Source: Psychrobacter immobilis (GTDB lineage Bacteria; Pseudomonadota; Gammaproteobacteria; Pseudomonadales; Moraxellaceae). Taken from it: a stretch of 64,000 nt of DNA. The translations under genes were made by a program, and so were the position numbers. Positions 46,412-54,446 of the stretch are shown one piece after another. Location: NCBI RefSeq assembly GCF_904846235.1, contig NZ_CAJGZN010000007.1, forward strand, positions 114,053-178,052, written 5' to 3'. Below the pieces are notes generated by a model. That model was not told where the DNA came from. It made no database searches and was given only the letters and a program-made list of their open reading frames with translations. The stretch's first letter is position 1. Every line of letters begins with the position of its first letter.

Positions 46412-49400
46412 ATGATTTTAAAAAAGCTCATACTTAATCAGTTACGATATTCTAAGCTTAGCCAGACTGTTAAGCCTTTAATGCTGCCTTTAAGTTGCGC
46501 CGTTGCTCTCTCTATGGTAGCCCTACCTGTCAACGCTGGTAGGAACGATCTAGGGGATTTGGAAATATATAAAGCAGCAGAATCAGGCGGGGCTGTACTG
46601 ACGCTCATGCTCGATACTTCAGGCTCTATGGGTACTAGCACCAGACGAGACTACCCCTATGATAGTATGGTTGAAGACTACGGCTTTAGCTGTGTTTGGT
46701 CTAATACTAATAAGAAAAATAGCCAGTGGGATTACGAAGACGATAAAGCATATAAAGTACATGGTACAGCAGATAGCAAGGTCATAACTATCGGTAATAC
46801 AACTATTAACCACAGCCTGAAAAGTTGTAAAAAAGGCTACTGGAGTGGTAAAAATTGGATTGAGCAGACTGCTAGCCCAAACTACTATAGTCGCCTGACA
46901 ACGTTACAAGACGCATTAATCACATTATTTTCACAAAAGGACAGTAATGGCAATTATATTTTAACGGAGAAAAATATAATTGGCTTGGGCAATTACTCAG
47001 TGGACAAAGATGGAGATGGAGATGCTGATGCCAAAGCTGGACGCATTATTGTACCGGCAAGGAAACTAGACAACGCTCAGCGTATTGCATTGATAAATGC
47101 TGTTAAAGCGCTAACGGCATATAATGGTACACCAGCGGCGAACGCTTATGCCGAGGCTGGTGCTTATATGATGGGTACCAATACTGTTACTAAAGAAGAG
47201 GGGAATGAAAGAGCTTTTAAAGTCTTAGGTAGAACAACTAAGATTAATGGAAGATTTGTATTAGAAAAGTGTGATAGTAATTTGTCTACTATAACAACGA
47301 TTCTTGGCACAGGAAGTAGCGATCGTTTATCAGCAATCGATTGTAGACCAGGAAGATACACCGCAATCGAAAACAGTAGAATAGTCAATAGCTTGACAGG
47401 TAATGATGGCTTAGCTAGAGAAATTATCCCTGGAGGAGTTGATGACTTTTGGATAGAAAGAGGGTCGGAGGTTCGTTACTATCTCAAAAAGAACCAAAGA
47501 GTGAGTATAGCAAAAGATACTGAAGAAAGCGGCTACACAACATCAACTATAGATGCCAAAGATCCGGAAGATGATTATTTCACTTATAAAGCACCGGTTT
47601 CTGACTCACAGTGTAGTGGCTATGGCGTTTACTTCTTAACAGATGGTGAGCCAAACAATTCTTCAAACTCTATCGCCTCTGGCTTAATGAACTTAAGCCT
47701 TAAAGGTAATGGCAGTGCATTAAGTTTAGATGGTACTTGTTCTGGTGGTCTAGATAAAATCAACAATGGCACTGGCTGGTCTTGCATGGGTGAGTACGCC
47801 AAAAAACTGCGAGACATTACCAATCCTGCCAAGCGTTCAATACTAACCGCCACTGTCGGATTCGGTAAAGAGTTTGCTGGTATTAAGACTTCGGTAGATG
47901 GTGCTGGCAATACGGTTTATCATTGTAGTGATGACGACCCTACCTCATCAGTTAAACCCTCTGATCATGCAAAAAATTTATGTAGATTAGGTAGTGAAGC
48001 TTATGGCGGCGGTGGTTTTTACTACACGACAGATGCAGATAGCCTTGCTGCTAGTGTTACTAGTTTCACTGCTAAACTGACTCAAATTATCGAGACAGCG
48101 CCTTCAGGTACCATTACGATTCCCAATGATCCACTAAGCTCTACTAATCTGCAGCCATTTGCTTATTTACCTATGCTCGAGCCAAAAGTAGCTGGTTCTC
48201 AGTATGTATGGCCTGGAAATTTAAAGAAATACAATGTCTATCAAGGTACGCTATATGGTAAATCTACTTTCCCATTTAGTGAGTCTAGTAGATTATATGT
48301 AGATGATGATGGTGATGATTTTCCAGATGATTTAAGCACAAGTACTCAAGATCTGTGGAGTACCACAGATTACAAAAATGATAAAGGTGAAAGTGCGAAT
48401 AATTCGATCTATGCAGGTGGCGCTTATGCACGTTTAAAGGCGCCGACTGCCGGAACTAATGCTAGTACTACTCGTAATGTGTATGTTGAGAGTGGTACAG
48501 GTAGTAATGCCAAGTTAGTAAATATTAAAGTGACAAATGGTACTGTGATTGGGTTTGATCAATTGGATTCAGATTATGGTGTAGCAGAAAAGTTGTATCT
48601 ACTATCCTTTTTGGGATACAGCGTGTCCACAGATGCTGCAGCAACTATTACTGCTTTAAATACAGCCGCCGAACAAACAACAGCATTTAATGACATAGTA
48701 AAAAATCCACCAACTCAAGAGGTGAAGGTATTAGGAGGAGTCGTTCATTCAAAGCCAAGACAAGTGTCGTATGGTGCAGACTTTACAACTGATGGTGAGA
48801 TATCTAACGATGAGAAAGATCGTGATGACTATATTATGTTTGGTTCCATGGATGGTGCATTACACTTAGTATCAGCAGAAAAAGGCGAGGAAACTTTTGC
48901 TTTTATTCCTAAAACTATTATCAAGAAGCAACTAAAAGCGCTGAAAGCCGACAGTGAAGGCTCTGTAGGCAGAACAGTATTCGGCGTTGACGCACCATGG
49001 ACGAGTAGTTCAGTGCTAGAGTATGACTTTTCAGGAACCACCAAAAAAGTAAAAGCGACGTCAGTAAAAGCTTATGGTGGCCTAAGAATGGGTGGTAAAG
49101 GCATATACGGCTTAGATCTCACTACAAAGGACAAACCAACCTTCTTATTCTCTAAAAATACGACTGATACTGGTTTCTCCCGTCTAGGTCAAGTGTGGAG
49201 TGAGCCTACGGCTGCAAAAATCAGAGTGAAAAACGGAACAAAATACGAATCTAAGGATGTGATCATCGTTGCTGGTGGTTATGATACTTGCTATGAAAAC
49301 CCAAGCTTCCAACTACAATCTAGTGGTGACAACACAAGTTGCGATAAAAAAACTCAGGCAGAAGGTAATGTGGTTTATATATTAGATGCCAGTGATGGCA

Positions 49401-50584
49401 GCATTATCTCATCTATATCAGGTAGCGATAGTGGTACGAACCACACTAAAGTCGATAGTATGAAGCATAGTGTGGTAGCTGGAGTTACTGCCTTAGATCG
49501 TGACGATGACGGCAATGTTGATCATCTGTATTATGCGGATCTAGGTGGGAGTGTGTACCGCGTTGATCTAAACTCAGGTGCGACGAATGCTAGTTTAGTA
49601 AAAAGAGTAGTTAGAGTGCTCAATGCTAGCTCTGGGCAGACACTACCATATCGGTTCTACGAGAGACCCATTGTCAGTTTCTACACCAGTCCCTATCAAG
49701 AAATATTTGCTTCGGTAACCATTGCATCAGGAGATCGCAGTACGCCGCTTTCTATGCTGAGAGATACTGATAACCCTAACTATTTATTTAATCTTTTTGA
49801 TTATGATATCGCTCAACCTAGTATTTTTAGCTATACAGCTGATAGTTTGACGACTACAGATAAAACAATTGATGATTTAGTTAACCTACCATTTAATGAA
49901 AATGATGCTTTGAAAGATATAACTAATCGTAAAACGCTGTTACAGACGATAGCGAAAGGAGCCTATGACGATGATGAGAAACGTTATATCTACGATTATG
50001 CAGGCTGGCGTTATCCACTAACCTATTTTGATGGGTATAGCGGTGTAGAGGGAGTAAAGTCTGTAGGAGAACCTTTAGCATATGGCAATAGATTATATAC
50101 AACTGTCTATAGTCCAGAAATGGTTTATGATCAGACAAATAACTGTTCTGCTAGAGTAGTAGGCGGCTCAGAACGACAAGTATATTGTATGCCTTATGGA
50201 GTATGCGATGATACTGAATCGCTTGATGGAACAGCTGGATATACTCGGGCTGGTAAAGGAATACAAGAACTGACATTAGGTGCTTATAGTAAAGACCAGC
50301 GTAATGTCAAAATGCTGATCGGTCCACAGTCACTGGCTGACCAAGTTAAAATTGCTAATCGGAATAACAATAATGTTGGTTCAGGGGGATTAAATCAAAC
50401 CGATGAGGCTGGCTTGCAAGTAACAAACAACACTATTGTGAATGATGGTACAACTGGTAGTGGTGGTAAGTCTGATAATGTAGTCGCTACAAACGGTAAG
50501 GCCACAAGCGACAGTAATCTTGGGTATGAAAAATATAAATTCATACCGAAAAGATGGTATGAGCTTTATGAAGAGGAACAATAG
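46412..50584 (+). CDS. pilY1: Type IV pilus tip adhesin PilY1
   Basis: A very large 1390-residue exported protein with a signal peptide ending about PVNAG. A von Willebrand A domain begins at TLMLDTSGSMG (about residue 68, the MIDAS DxSxS motif). A DKDGDGDADAKAG calcium-type loop lies near residue 195. The C-terminal PilY1 beta-propeller (about 750-1200) has IMFGSMDGALHLVSAEKGEE, VIIVAGGYDTC and the calcium loop DRDDDGNVDHLYYADLGGSVYRVD near residue 1030. PilY1 sits at the pilus tip, controls retraction and adhesion, and needs the minor pilins encoded beside it. The last codons overlap the next pilin gene. Confidence 0.94.
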   Translation: MILKKLILNQLRYSKLSQTVKPLMLPLSCAVALSMVALPVNAGRNDLGDLEIYKAAESGGAVLTLMLDTSGSMGTSTRRDYPYDSMVEDYGFSCVWSNTNKKNSQWDYEDDKAYKVHGTADSKVITIGNTTINHSLKSCKKGYWSGKNWIEQTASPNYYSRLTTLQDALITLFSQKDSNGNYILTEKNIIGLGNYSVDKDGDGDADAKAGRIIVPARKLDNAQRIALINAVKALTAYNGTPAANAYAEAGAYMMGTNTVTKEEGNERAFKVLGRTTKINGRFVLEKCDSNLSTITTILGTGSSDRLSAIDCRPGRYTAIENSRIVNSLTGNDGLAREIIPGGVDDFWIERGSEVRYYLKKNQRVSIAKDTEESGYTTSTIDAKDPEDDYFTYKAPVSDSQCSGYGVYFLTDGEPNNSSNSIASGLMNLSLKGNGSALSLDGTCSGGLDKINNGTGWSCMGEYAKKLRDITNPAKRSILTATVGFGKEFAGIKTSVDGAGNTVYHCSDDDPTSSVKPSDHAKNLCRLGSEAYGGGGFYYTTDADSLAASVTSFTAKLTQIIETAPSGTITIPNDPLSSTNLQPFAYLPMLEPKVAGSQYVWPGNLKKYNVYQGTLYGKSTFPFSESSRLYVDDDGDDFPDDLSTSTQDLWSTTDYKNDKGESANNSIYAGGAYARLKAPTAGTNASTTRNVYVESGTGSNAKLVNIKVTNGTVIGFDQLDSDYGVAEKLYLLSFLGYSVSTDAAATITALNTAAEQTTAFNDIVKNPPTQEVKVLGGVVHSKPRQVSYGADFTTDGEISNDEKDRDDYIMFGSMDGALHLVSAEKGEETFAFIPKTIIKKQLKALKADSEGSVGRTVFGVDAPWTSSSVLEYDFSGTTKKVKATSVKAYGGLRMGGKGIYGLDLTTKDKPTFLFSKNTTDTGFSRLGQVWSEPTAAKIRVKNGTKYESKDVIIVAGGYDTCYENPSFQLQSSGDNTSCDKKTQAEGNVVYILDASDGSIISSISGSDSGTNHTKVDSMKHSVVAGVTALDRDDDGNVDHLYYADLGGSVYRVDLNSGATNASLVKRVVRVLNASSGQTLPYRFYERPIVSFYTSPYQEIFASVTIASGDRSTPLSMLRDTDNPNYLFNLFDYDIAQPSIFSYTADSLTTTDKTIDDLVNLPFNENDALKDITNRKTLLQTIAKGAYDDDEKRYIYDYAGWRYPLTYFDGYSGVEGVKSVGEPLAYGNRLYTTVYSPEMVYDQTNNCSARVVGGSERQVYCMPYGVCDDTESLDGTAGYTRAGKGIQELTLGAYSKDQRNVKMLIGPQSLADQVKIANRNNNNVGSGGLNQTDEAGLQVTNNTIVNDGTTGSGGKSDNVVATNGKATSDSNLGYEKYKFIPKRWYELYEEEQ

Positions 50585-51158
50585 AGTGCATGCTTCAGCT
50601 AAGAGCCACGGTAATAACCCGAAGCTTCAATCATCAGGTTTTACTTTAATAGAGTTGATGATTGTCGTAGTTATTGTTGCCATACTAGCTGCTATTGCGA
50701 TCCCAAGCTATCGTCAATATGCGATTATGAATGCTGAACGTGATGTACAAGCTAAAATGTTGCAGTTAGAGATACAGTTAGAGCGATGGCGAGCAACAGC
50801 GTTAACTTATAAAGGTTTTAGACCAAAAGTAGTTAGCAGTAGTAGCACAGCGACGTACGCCTATGATGCTAACAACACAACTATCTATGTCCCTCAAGGT
50901 AGTGATTCAACCAATTATCGTTATCAGATCACATTAGTGGATGGTGTCAATACTGCTAGCTCATTAGTACCAGCTACTACGACAGGTATTGACAATACAA
51001 CTGGTAGAAGCTGGAAGATGCTAGCTGAACCAAGAGGTTCGGGGGTTACAGAATATGCTAGCTATTTTATGCTATCTAGCACAGGTTTAAGCTGTCAAAA
51101 TAAAAATAAAGTGAAAATAGGAGATAGTGATTGTGGTACGGGTCAAGGAGAGTGGTGA
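50559..51158 (+). CDS. pilE: Type IV minor pilin PilE (first copy)
   Basis: About 199 residues. The prepilin site is G before [28 protein letters not shown], followed by a globular domain rich in Thr and Ser and ending in two Cys near CGTGQGEW. It starts inside pilY1; ATGs at 50559 and 50568 are both plausible and neither has a strong ribosome binding site, suggesting translational coupling. The leader of 24-27 residues is long and basic. The second pilE follows with a TGATG overlap. Confidence 0.86.
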   Translation: MSFMKRNNRVHASAKSHGNNPKLQSSGFTLIELMIVVVIVAILAAIAIPSYRQYAIMNAERDVQAKMLQLEIQLERWRATALTYKGFRPKVVSSSSTATYAYDANNTTIYVPQGSDSTNYRYQITLVDGVNTASSLVPATTTGIDNTTGRSWKMLAEPRGSGVTEYASYFMLSSTGLSCQNKNKVKIGDSDCGTGQGEW

Positions 51159-51610
51159 TGTGGATTGATTCGAACACGACAGTCACCGTTTTTAAGAAGC
51201 ATTCTGGTTTTACATTGATCGAACTAATGATCGTCGTCGCCATCATTGGAATTCTAGCTGCGATTGCTTATCCAAGTTACCAACAATATGTTATCAAAAC
51301 TAAACGCACCGATATGATGAGCGAGATGCATAATATTGCCTCTGAAATACAAAGTCGTAAGTTGGCGCAAGGGGCCTATAGTAATGCACTTGTTACAGGG
51401 TTAGATGGTGACTATCCTAAGCAAGGTGATGCTCTATATACAATAAGCTTTACTCCTAATCCGCTCACTTCGGATTGGAGTATCATAGCCACGCCTAAAA
51501 ATGCCAGTCAAATGGCGAACGATGGTACATTGAGTTTGAATTTCCAAGGCATAAAATGTCGTGGAGATGATCTGAACAAAAAATGCGGAACAGGCGATGA
51601 ATGGAGATGA
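51158..51610 (+). CDS. pilE: Type IV minor pilin PilE (second copy)
   Basis: A 150-residue prepilin with G before [28 protein letters not shown]. The short C-terminal domain ([24 protein letters not shown], then [16 protein letters not shown]) matches PilE minor pilins. AAGGAG lies about 8 bases before the ATG at 51158, which overlaps the previous stop codon by one base. Both PilE copies end in the related pattern C-G-T-G-x-x-E-W, so they may be old duplicates. It ends the minor-pilin operon. Confidence 0.87.
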   Translation: MWIDSNTTVTVFKKHSGFTLIELMIVVAIIGILAAIAYPSYQQYVIKTKRTDMMSEMHNIASEIQSRKLAQGAYSNALVTGLDGDYPKQGDALYTISFTPNPLTSDWSIIATPKNASQMANDGTLSLNFQGIKCRGDDLNKKCGTGDEWR

Positions 51611-51635
51611 GCTGTTAGTGACATACTTTATGTAT

Positions 51636-51656
51636 AGCTGACAAAAAATGTCAGCT
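51636..51656. repeat. Perfect stem-loop after the minor-pilin operon
   Basis: AGCTGACA-AAAAA-TGTCAGCT, an 8-bp perfect hairpin with a 5-base loop, 25 bases after the last pilE stop codon. No T-run follows, so it may protect the mRNA end or act as a weak terminator. Confidence 0.55.
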
Positions 51657-51823
51657 AAGATTGCATTAAATAATGACAAGTTACATAAACTGACACTTTT
51701 TAGTAAGTAAGTAATAAGATTTATACAGATATTTATTAAATAGTTGCTTTGAATTTTATTCAATAACGTAAGACTTAGTTAAAATATATTATTAATGATT
51801 AAATTAGATTAATGATAATAAGT

Positions 51824-51839
51824 TGGCACGCTACCTGCA
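51824..51839 (+). promoter_or_regulatory. Sigma-54 promoter of pilA
   Basis: TGGCACG-CTAC-CTGCA matches the sigma-54 -24/-12 consensus (TGGCACR-N4-TTGCW) with one mismatch. It is 136 bases upstream of the pilA ATG. Sigma-54 with the PilS-PilR two-component system drives pilA in Pseudomonas and relatives. The rest of the 51611-51975 gap is very AT-rich. Confidence 0.82.
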
Positions 51840-51975
51840 GCAATAATACGAAGGTTAGATGAGTAAATTAAGTAACTACTCATACTAATAACCTCATATA
51901 TATAATAGATAGCAGATAGTGATACTGAATAGCGTATCAACTGACTTGTTATCAACTTACTCCAAAGGACATACT

Positions 51976-52425
51976 ATGAACGCTACTACTCAAAAAGGTT
52001 TTACCTTAATCGAACTAATGATCGTTATCGCTATTATCGGTATCCTAGCGGCGATCGCTCTGCCTGCTTATCAGGATTATACTAATCGCGCTAAAGTAAC
52101 TGAAGTTATTACTTACATGAGTTCAGCTAAAACTGGCGTAGCTGAGCAATATGCTACTACTACTAATTTAACTGGCATTGATAATGAAAAAGCTGGTTTA
52201 GATAAGACTGCTGCGAATAACACATCTACATATGTTAAAGACATTACTATCACAGATGGCAAAATTGTCGCTACTGTAAAAGGGCTTAATAATGCATGTG
52301 ATGACAAAACAATCACTTTAACTCCAACACCAAATACTACTACTAAAAATTTAGAATGGGCTGGTTCGTCAGCAACAGAATGTACCAAATATGTTCCTGC
52401 TAACTTCCGTAACACTGGTACCTAG
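51976..52425 (+). CDS. pilA: Type IV major pilin PilA
   Basis: A 149-residue prepilin with a very short leader (MNATTQKG before [35 protein letters not shown]), the standard type IVa major pilin. Two Cys near the C-terminus ([10 protein letters not shown] and ATECTKYVP) can form the disulfide loop. AAAGGA lies about 7 bases before the ATG. It has its own sigma-54 promoter and is followed by a hairpin and a ligase-type gene, the arrangement seen for pilA and its glycosylation gene in Acinetobacter and Pseudomonas group I strains. Confidence 0.93.
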   Translation: MNATTQKGFTLIELMIVIAIIGILAAIALPAYQDYTNRAKVTEVITYMSSAKTGVAEQYATTTNLTGIDNEKAGLDKTAANNTSTYVKDITITDGKIVATVKGLNNACDDKTITLTPTPNTTTKNLEWAGSSATECTKYVPANFRNTGT

Positions 52426-52447
52426 TAGTTAATATATATAGCACTTT

Positions 52448-52483
52448 AAAAAGTAAAGAGCTATTAGTAGCTTTTTACTTTTT
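52448..52483 (+). terminator. Terminator/attenuator after pilA overlapping the next start codon
   Basis: AAAAAGTAAAGAGCT (52448-52462) pairs with AGCTTTTTACTTTTT (52469-52483) with a single wobble and a 6-base loop, giving a 15-bp stem that ends in a T-rich run. The TTG start codon of the ligase gene begins at 52482, in the last bases of the stem. Confidence 0.75.
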
Positions 52484-53705
52484 GCTTTTTATTTTAGGTT
52501 TCACTACCGGTTTTAGTTATAGCTTCTATAATGAGTTTAGATTTTTACAGATTATAGTTTTATTATTCTTGGGAACATATGGCCTAAAGTATAAACAATT
52601 TATCATTACAAAGCTGGAGCTACTATTTTTAGTATTTATTATAGTAGGTAGCTTTTTTTTGCAACAGCCTGAATTTGTTATTACTGAGTTATTATTAGTT
52701 TACTTGCTTTATAAAACCTTCCAAACTATAAATTACAATAATTTAGTTACTAAAATTATCGTATTAGCAACTTTTCTATTATTTTTTCTCTTTCCTCTAT
52801 CTCTTATTGATTATCTGCAAACAGGTAGTTATAGAGCGTTGTGGTATCCCTTGCCATGGAATATTAGAGTATATAATAGCTATTTTCTTATCACTTCTAT
52901 TTTAGCCACATGGTTTTACTTAACAGAAAATAAATACAAGTTGGTCTATCTGCTGTATTTATTTTTGGGATGTTTTGCGGTATTGCTTGATGGTGGGCGC
53001 TCGGTAACGTTGGCCTATAGCGCGTTTATGGCGATCATAGCTTTGTATCATACGCGCGTGCGTGTGGTATTGATCGGTGTGTATTTGGCCTCTTGGGTTG
53101 CGTATCTTGGCGTGACATATCTTGCTACTATCGGTCAAGACAGCAGGCTGCGTATTGCGCGTGAATCCTCAAGTGGTCGGCTTGATTTGTGGCAGAATGC
53201 TATGAGCTGCTGGGTTGAGCATCCGATCATCGGCTGCGGGTTTTATGAGCTAGACAAGTACCCGCACTTATCTGCGCACCCTCACAACCTATTCATTCAA
53301 GTATTATCAGAAATGGGTCTTATCGGTTTTGGGTTTTTGTTAGTTATCATATACAGTATCGTAAAGCGCGTTAGTTGGGATATGAAGCGCAATGCGTTTG
53401 TGATAGCGGCACTTTTGGCAGTGACGATAGATATGTCATTATCAGGCATACATATCTATCCTGTGACCCAAATGGTTCTACTGTGGCTGTTCGTGTTCTT
53501 ATTAAAAAACCCTGCATTTGCGCACGCAAAATACTTTAATCAGCCATTTATGCAAGCTAGCCGTATTCAGCAAGTGTTGTCGTTAGCGTTATATACCGTA
53601 ATAGGGGCGTGGTTTTTATACTTAAGTATACAAGCGTCTAACTTTAGCGATGAGATGCCGATCACGCCGCCGCGATTTTGGGTATATGGCTATTATCTTT
53701 TTTAG
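52482..53705 (+). CDS. Wzy_C/O-antigen ligase-family membrane protein, probable pilin O-oligosaccharyltransferase
   Basis: A 407-residue membrane protein with about ten hydrophobic helices and the Wzy_C periplasmic loop SSGRLDLWQNAMSCWVEHPIIGCGFYEL, then SAHPHNLFIQVLSEMGLIGF; the HPHN motif is typical of O-antigen ligases and pilin OTases such as TfpO and PglL. Its place directly after pilA suggests it glycosylates pilin. No in-frame ATG exists near the N-terminus; the first candidate is TTG at 52482, lying in the pilA terminator hairpin. Composition changes sharply inside the gene: AT-rich up to about 52980, GC-richer after. PilA lacks a C-terminal Ser, so the TfpO acceptor site is not obvious. 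Confidence 0.82.
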   Translation: MLFILGFTTGFSYSFYNEFRFLQIIVLLFLGTYGLKYKQFIITKLELLFLVFIIVGSFFLQQPEFVITELLLVYLLYKTFQTINYNNLVTKIIVLATFLLFFLFPLSLIDYLQTGSYRALWYPLPWNIRVYNSYFLITSILATWFYLTENKYKLVYLLYLFLGCFAVLLDGGRSVTLAYSAFMAIIALYHTRVRVVLIGVYLASWVAYLGVTYLATIGQDSRLRIARESSSGRLDLWQNAMSCWVEHPIIGCGFYELDKYPHLSAHPHNLFIQVLSEMGLIGFGFLLVIIYSIVKRVSWDMKRNAFVIAALLAVTIDMSLSGIHIYPVTQMVLLWLFVFLLKNPAFAHAKYFNQPFMQASRIQQVLSLALYTVIGAWFLYLSIQASNFSDEMPITPPRFWVYGYYLF

Positions 53706-53719
53706 TTTCATCTGAAACG

Positions 53720-53735
53720 TGGCACACTCCCTGCA
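53720..53735 (+). promoter_or_regulatory. Sigma-54 promoter candidate for the second pilin
   Basis: TGGCACA-CTCC-CTGCA fits the -24/-12 consensus, with the same spacing and the same CTGCA -12 box as the pilA promoter. It begins 15 bases after the ligase stop codon and 50 bases before the pilin ATG. Confidence 0.7.
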
Positions 53736-53769
53736 CTATAGCGTTATCATCATTATTAATAATAACGCT

Positions 53770-54225
53770 ATGAAACATCAATACCATACTGTTGTAGATT
53801 GTCACCTGACACAATCGGGCTATACACTTATTGAATTAATGATTGCCCTCGCCATCATTGGTACTCTCGCAGCGATAGCGACCGTCAATTATCAAGTGCA
53901 GGTCAGACAGACACAAGTGATGACCATTTATCAAGAGATCAATCACTACCGAATGACCTATCAGATACTCATGAGTGAGGGCGCAGGAGTGACGGACTAT
54001 AGCCCAAGTGGATTAAACATGCCGCGCGCTAGCAAATATTGCCAGTTTGGGGGCACCGCACCGGTTAGAGGCGCAAATACCCCTAACGCGATCATGTGCA
54101 GTATTCAAAACTTACCGTACCTAAAGGGTAAGTCGCTACATTTAGATCTTATGGACGACGGCAAGTGGCAGTGCCGAGCTAGCTCAGATATCAGTGAAGC
54201 GTATTTGCCACAGGCGTGTCAGTAG
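53770..54225 (+). CDS. Second type IV pilin, ComP/PilA-like
   Basis: A 151-residue prepilin with leader MKHQYHTVVDCHLTQSG before YTLIELMIALAIIGTLAAIATVNYQ, Glu at position 5. The C-terminal half (GKSLHLDLMDDGKWQCRASS, then YLPQACQ) has the W-x-C ... P-x-x-C loop of Pseudomonas and Acinetobacter type IVa pilins (Pilin family). The mature protein begins with Tyr rather than Phe. It has its own sigma-54-like promoter, so it may be made together with PilA. In Acinetobacter the competence pilin ComP lies next to a dedicated OTase gene; this could be the counterpart, but that is inference. No clear ribosome binding site. Confidence 0.82.
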   Translation: MKHQYHTVVDCHLTQSGYTLIELMIALAIIGTLAAIATVNYQVQVRQTQVMTIYQEINHYRMTYQILMSEGAGVTDYSPSGLNMPRASKYCQFGGTAPVRGANTPNAIMCSIQNLPYLKGKSLHLDLMDDGKWQCRASSDISEAYLPQACQ

Positions 54226-54257
54226 GTACTTTGATGATTTCACGCAAGCGATGATAG

Positions 54258-54366
54258 TGTGGGTTGGCGCAACGTGCCCCGTCTTTGTTCAGGCAAATAT
54301 TCAACGGCAGGTTACGCCTTGACTGCATTCTCTACGAGAATTTGACAAGTCTAACCCACCCTACAA
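54258..54366. repeat. Candidate dispersed repeat with GGGTTGG / AACCCACC ends
   Basis: This gene-free stretch starts with GTGGGTTGGCGCAACG-like sequence and ends with CTAACCCACCCTAC, a partly inverted pair, and is richer in GC than the pilus genes next to it. Such GTAGGGTGGGTTAG-type segments recur in many bacterial genomes. I see only one copy here. Confidence 0.4.
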
Positions 54367-54446
54367 AGCCTACCGCTCACACCAAATAACCACTTCCCAA
54401 ACACGCCCATCCCCCAATAGTGTAAAATCCCCACATCCAAAACATA

